The position numbers and the translations under genes were made by a program. The notes below the pieces were generated by a model. That model ran no database searches, was not told the origin of the DNA, and was given only the letters and a program-made list of their open reading frames with translations. Source: Gammaproteobacteria bacterium (GTDB lineage Bacteria > Pseudomonadota > Gammaproteobacteria > UBA5335). From it: 8,123 bases of DNA. Positions within the stretch are counted from its first letter, which is position 1; each line of letters starts with the position of its first letter. The stretch lies in assembly GCA_011620145.1 (NCBI GenBank), contig WOZT01000231.1, positions 1 to 8,123 of the forward strand, written 5' to 3'. Shown here piece by piece: positions 6,916 to 8,123 of this stretch.

Positions 6916-8082
6916 TCAGGTGCCGGCGTCAACCAGGCCCAACACACGCTTGGCGATGACGTCCTTCTGCACTTCGCTGCAGCCACCATAGACGGTGGCG
7001 GCGCGCCCGTTCAGATACAACATCATGCCCATCTTGGAGAACTTGGGCCCGGCTTCCTTGAAGCCCTGGTTGAGCCCAAAGATGCCGGCCGCCTCGATGG
7101 TGAGCTCCTGCATGCGCTGCTGCATCTCGGTGCCCTTGAGCTTGAGGATGGACGAGGCCGTGCCGGGCTCGCCGGTGTGCTGGGCGTCGGCCAGGCTGCG
7201 CAGCTCGGCGAACTCCAGCGCGCGCAGCTCGATTTCAGTTTCGGCGATACGGGTCACAAAGGCGCGGTCATCCAGCAGGGTCTGGTCGCCATCGGGCACA
7301 GCGCGGGCATTCTTCTTGAGCTTGTCCAAGGCCACGATGGTGCGGCTGATGCCGGCGATGCCGCTGCGTTCGTGCTGCAGCAGGCCCTTGGCGTAGGTCC
7401 AGCCCTTGCCTTCCTCGCCGATGCGGTTTTCCACCGGCACCTTGACGTTGTCGAAGAACACCTGATTCACATGATGGCTGCCGCCCAGCGTGAAGATCGG
7501 TTTGACGACGATGCCGGGGGTCTTCATGTTGATCAGCAGGAAGGTGATGCCTTCCTGGCGCACACCGGTGCTCTGGGTGCGGGTCAGGCAGAACATCCAC
7601 TGCGCCATGTGGGCCATGGTGGTCCAGATCTTGGTGCCGTTGACGGTGTATTCGGTGCCGTCGGCGGACAGTTCGGCCTTGGTCTTGAGGGAAGCCAGAT
7701 CAGACCCCGCGCCGGGTTCGGAATAGCCCTGACACCAGTTGACCTTGTTGTCTCGGATGTCCGGCAGGAAGCGTTCGATCTGCTCCTTGGAGCCATAGCG
7801 CATCAGGATCGGGGCCAGCATCACCTTGCCGAAGGGCAGTTCGGGGGGCAGGCTGTAGGCGCAGGTTTCCTTGTCCCAGATATAGTGCTGCACCGGGCTC
7901 CAGCCGGGGCCGCCGAATTCGACCGGCCATTTGGGGCAATCCCAGCCCTTTTCCTTCAGGGCCTTGAACCAGTCGTTGCGCTTGCTCCACAGCTCGCTGC
8001 TGTTCTTGGGGGCGTATTGACCGAGGAAATCCCGCACTTCCTGCTGGAAAGCCAGGTCCTCTTCCGTGAGTTGAATGTCCAT
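6916..8082 (-). CDS. Acyl-CoA dehydrogenase, large-subunit type (PimC-like)
   Basis: A 388-residue FAD-dependent acyl-CoA dehydrogenase with all family landmarks. The N terminus is MDIQLTEEDLAFQQEVRDFL, then WPVEFGGPGWSPVQHYIW (52-69), and the flavin/substrate-loop signature CQGYSEPGAGSDLASLKTKA (117-136). WTTMAHMAQWMF (153-164) is the next flavin-contacting strand, followed by VNQVFFDNVKVP (205-216) and the C-terminal YGGCSEVQKDVIAKRVLGL (365-383). The medium-chain catalytic Glu position (YEGT) is Gly366 here, so the base is probably Glu238 in LLQHERSGIAG, the position used by isovaleryl-CoA and long-chain dehydrogenases. The sequence is closest to what I know of pimeloyl-CoA dehydrogenase large subunits (PimC), and the adjacent small-subunit-like gene fits that pairing. 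The actual substrate could be another dicarboxylyl-, branched or cyclic acyl-CoA. It is the first gene of the operon visible here; anything upstream is outside the window. ATG at 8082 has a ribosome binding site; an upstream in-frame TTG at 8103 is unlikely. Confidence 0.94.
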   Translation of the reverse strand: MDIQLTEEDLAFQQEVRDFLGQYAPKNSSELWSKRNDWFKALKEKGWDCPKWPVEFGGPGWSPVQHYIWDKETCAYSLPPELPFGKVMLAPILMRYGSKEQIERFLPDIRDNKVNWCQGYSEPGAGSDLASLKTKAELSADGTEYTVNGTKIWTTMAHMAQWMFCLTRTQSTGVRQEGITFLLINMKTPGIVVKPIFTLGGSHHVNQVFFDNVKVPVENRIGEEGKGWTYAKGLLQHERSGIAGISRTIVALDKLKKNARAVPDGDQTLLDDRAFVTRIAETEIELRALEFAELRSLADAQHTGEPGTASSILKLKGTEMQQRMQELTIEAAGIFGLNQGFKEAGPKFSKMGMMLYLNGRAATVYGGCSEVQKDVIAKRVLGLVDAGT

Positions 8083-8094
8083 GATGTAGCAAAT

Positions 8095-8099
8095 CTCCT
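8095..8099 (-). promoter_or_regulatory. Ribosome binding site of the large-subunit acyl-CoA dehydrogenase gene
   Basis: AGGAG on the - strand, 12 nt before ATG at 8082. The spacing is slightly long but this is the only good Shine-Dalgarno match. It lies inside the longer reading frame that would start at TTG 8103, which argues against that start. No promoter is recognisable in the 24 bases beyond it. Confidence 0.65.
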
Positions 8100-8123
8100 G
8101 CAAGGGATGAAGGCGTAGGACGC

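Noticed and set aside
5664..6959. A 431-codon + strand open frame opposite the small-subunit acyl-CoA dehydrogenase.
   Set aside because: It is a shadow of the - strand gene: no family resemblance, His/Gly/Ala/Gln-rich translation, and it starts at the terminator hairpin without a credible ribosome binding site.
6882..6989. A 36-residue N-terminal extension of the small-subunit dehydrogenase.
   Set aside because: It overlaps the upstream gene, lacks family similarity, and the ATG at 6881 has its own ribosome binding site and the standard N terminus.
6835..8118. A 427-codon + strand open frame opposite the large-subunit acyl-CoA dehydrogenase.
   Set aside because: Same explanation: the opposite strand encodes a complete acyl-CoA dehydrogenase with every signature motif.
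1..8123. Search for mobile elements, CRISPR, RNA genes, riboswitches, defence or toxin-antitoxin genes and origin-like repeats.
   Set aside because: Coding sequence covers nearly everything and the gaps are under 50 nt inside the window. No direct or inverted repeats beyond the terminator hairpin stood out by eye.

Overview
The window is GC-rich, tightly packed bacterial chromosome with proteobacterial-looking gene content (a heavy-metal RND tripartite efflux operon with a DUF3240 gene, and a paired acyl-CoA dehydrogenase operon). I would guess a gamma- or betaproteobacterium, but nothing here fixes the genus. I see no tRNA, rRNA, insertion sequence, CRISPR array or attachment site. This is ordinary core or accessory metabolism plus metal or toxicant efflux, and I did not find a clearly new system.

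Left half, + strand (1-5647): one operon of four genes. They are a 5'-truncated TolC/CzcC-type outer-membrane factor (2-1123), a periplasmic HlyD/CzcB-type adaptor (1120-2220), a CzcA/CusA-type RND pump (2220-5285) and a small DUF3240 protein (5282-5647). All three junctions overlap (4, 1 and 4 nt), so the genes are probably translationally coupled. The first three proteins would form an envelope-spanning proton-driven exporter. The fourth is a small soluble accessory protein of unknown role. The pump has a single-aspartate TM4 motif like CusA but TM10 and TM11 motifs like CzcA. This suggests the less well characterised HME3-type group and leaves the metal undetermined. No metal-responsive regulator lies in the window; any regulator or promoter would be upstream of position 1.

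Middle (5636-5665): a perfect 12-bp hairpin with a 3-nt loop lies between the convergent operons. It carries a T tract on the - strand, so it best serves the acyl-CoA dehydrogenase operon. It also contains the stop codon of the DUF3240 gene.

Right half, - strand (8082 down to 5694): two adjacent acyl-CoA dehydrogenase genes, transcribed right to left and 34 nt apart. The first (6916-8082) resembles the large subunit and the second (5694-6881) the small subunit of the pimeloyl-CoA dehydrogenase type (PimC/PimD). The large subunit keeps a candidate catalytic glutamate at the isovaleryl-CoA/long-chain dehydrogenase position. The small subunit appears to lack a catalytic glutamate at both known positions, which fits a heteromeric enzyme in CoA-thioester beta-oxidation. 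The substrate cannot be read from the sequence. Gene-free stretches are all short: 5648-5693 (hairpin), 6882-6915 (ribosome binding site) and 8083-8123 (ribosome binding site, nothing else recognised).
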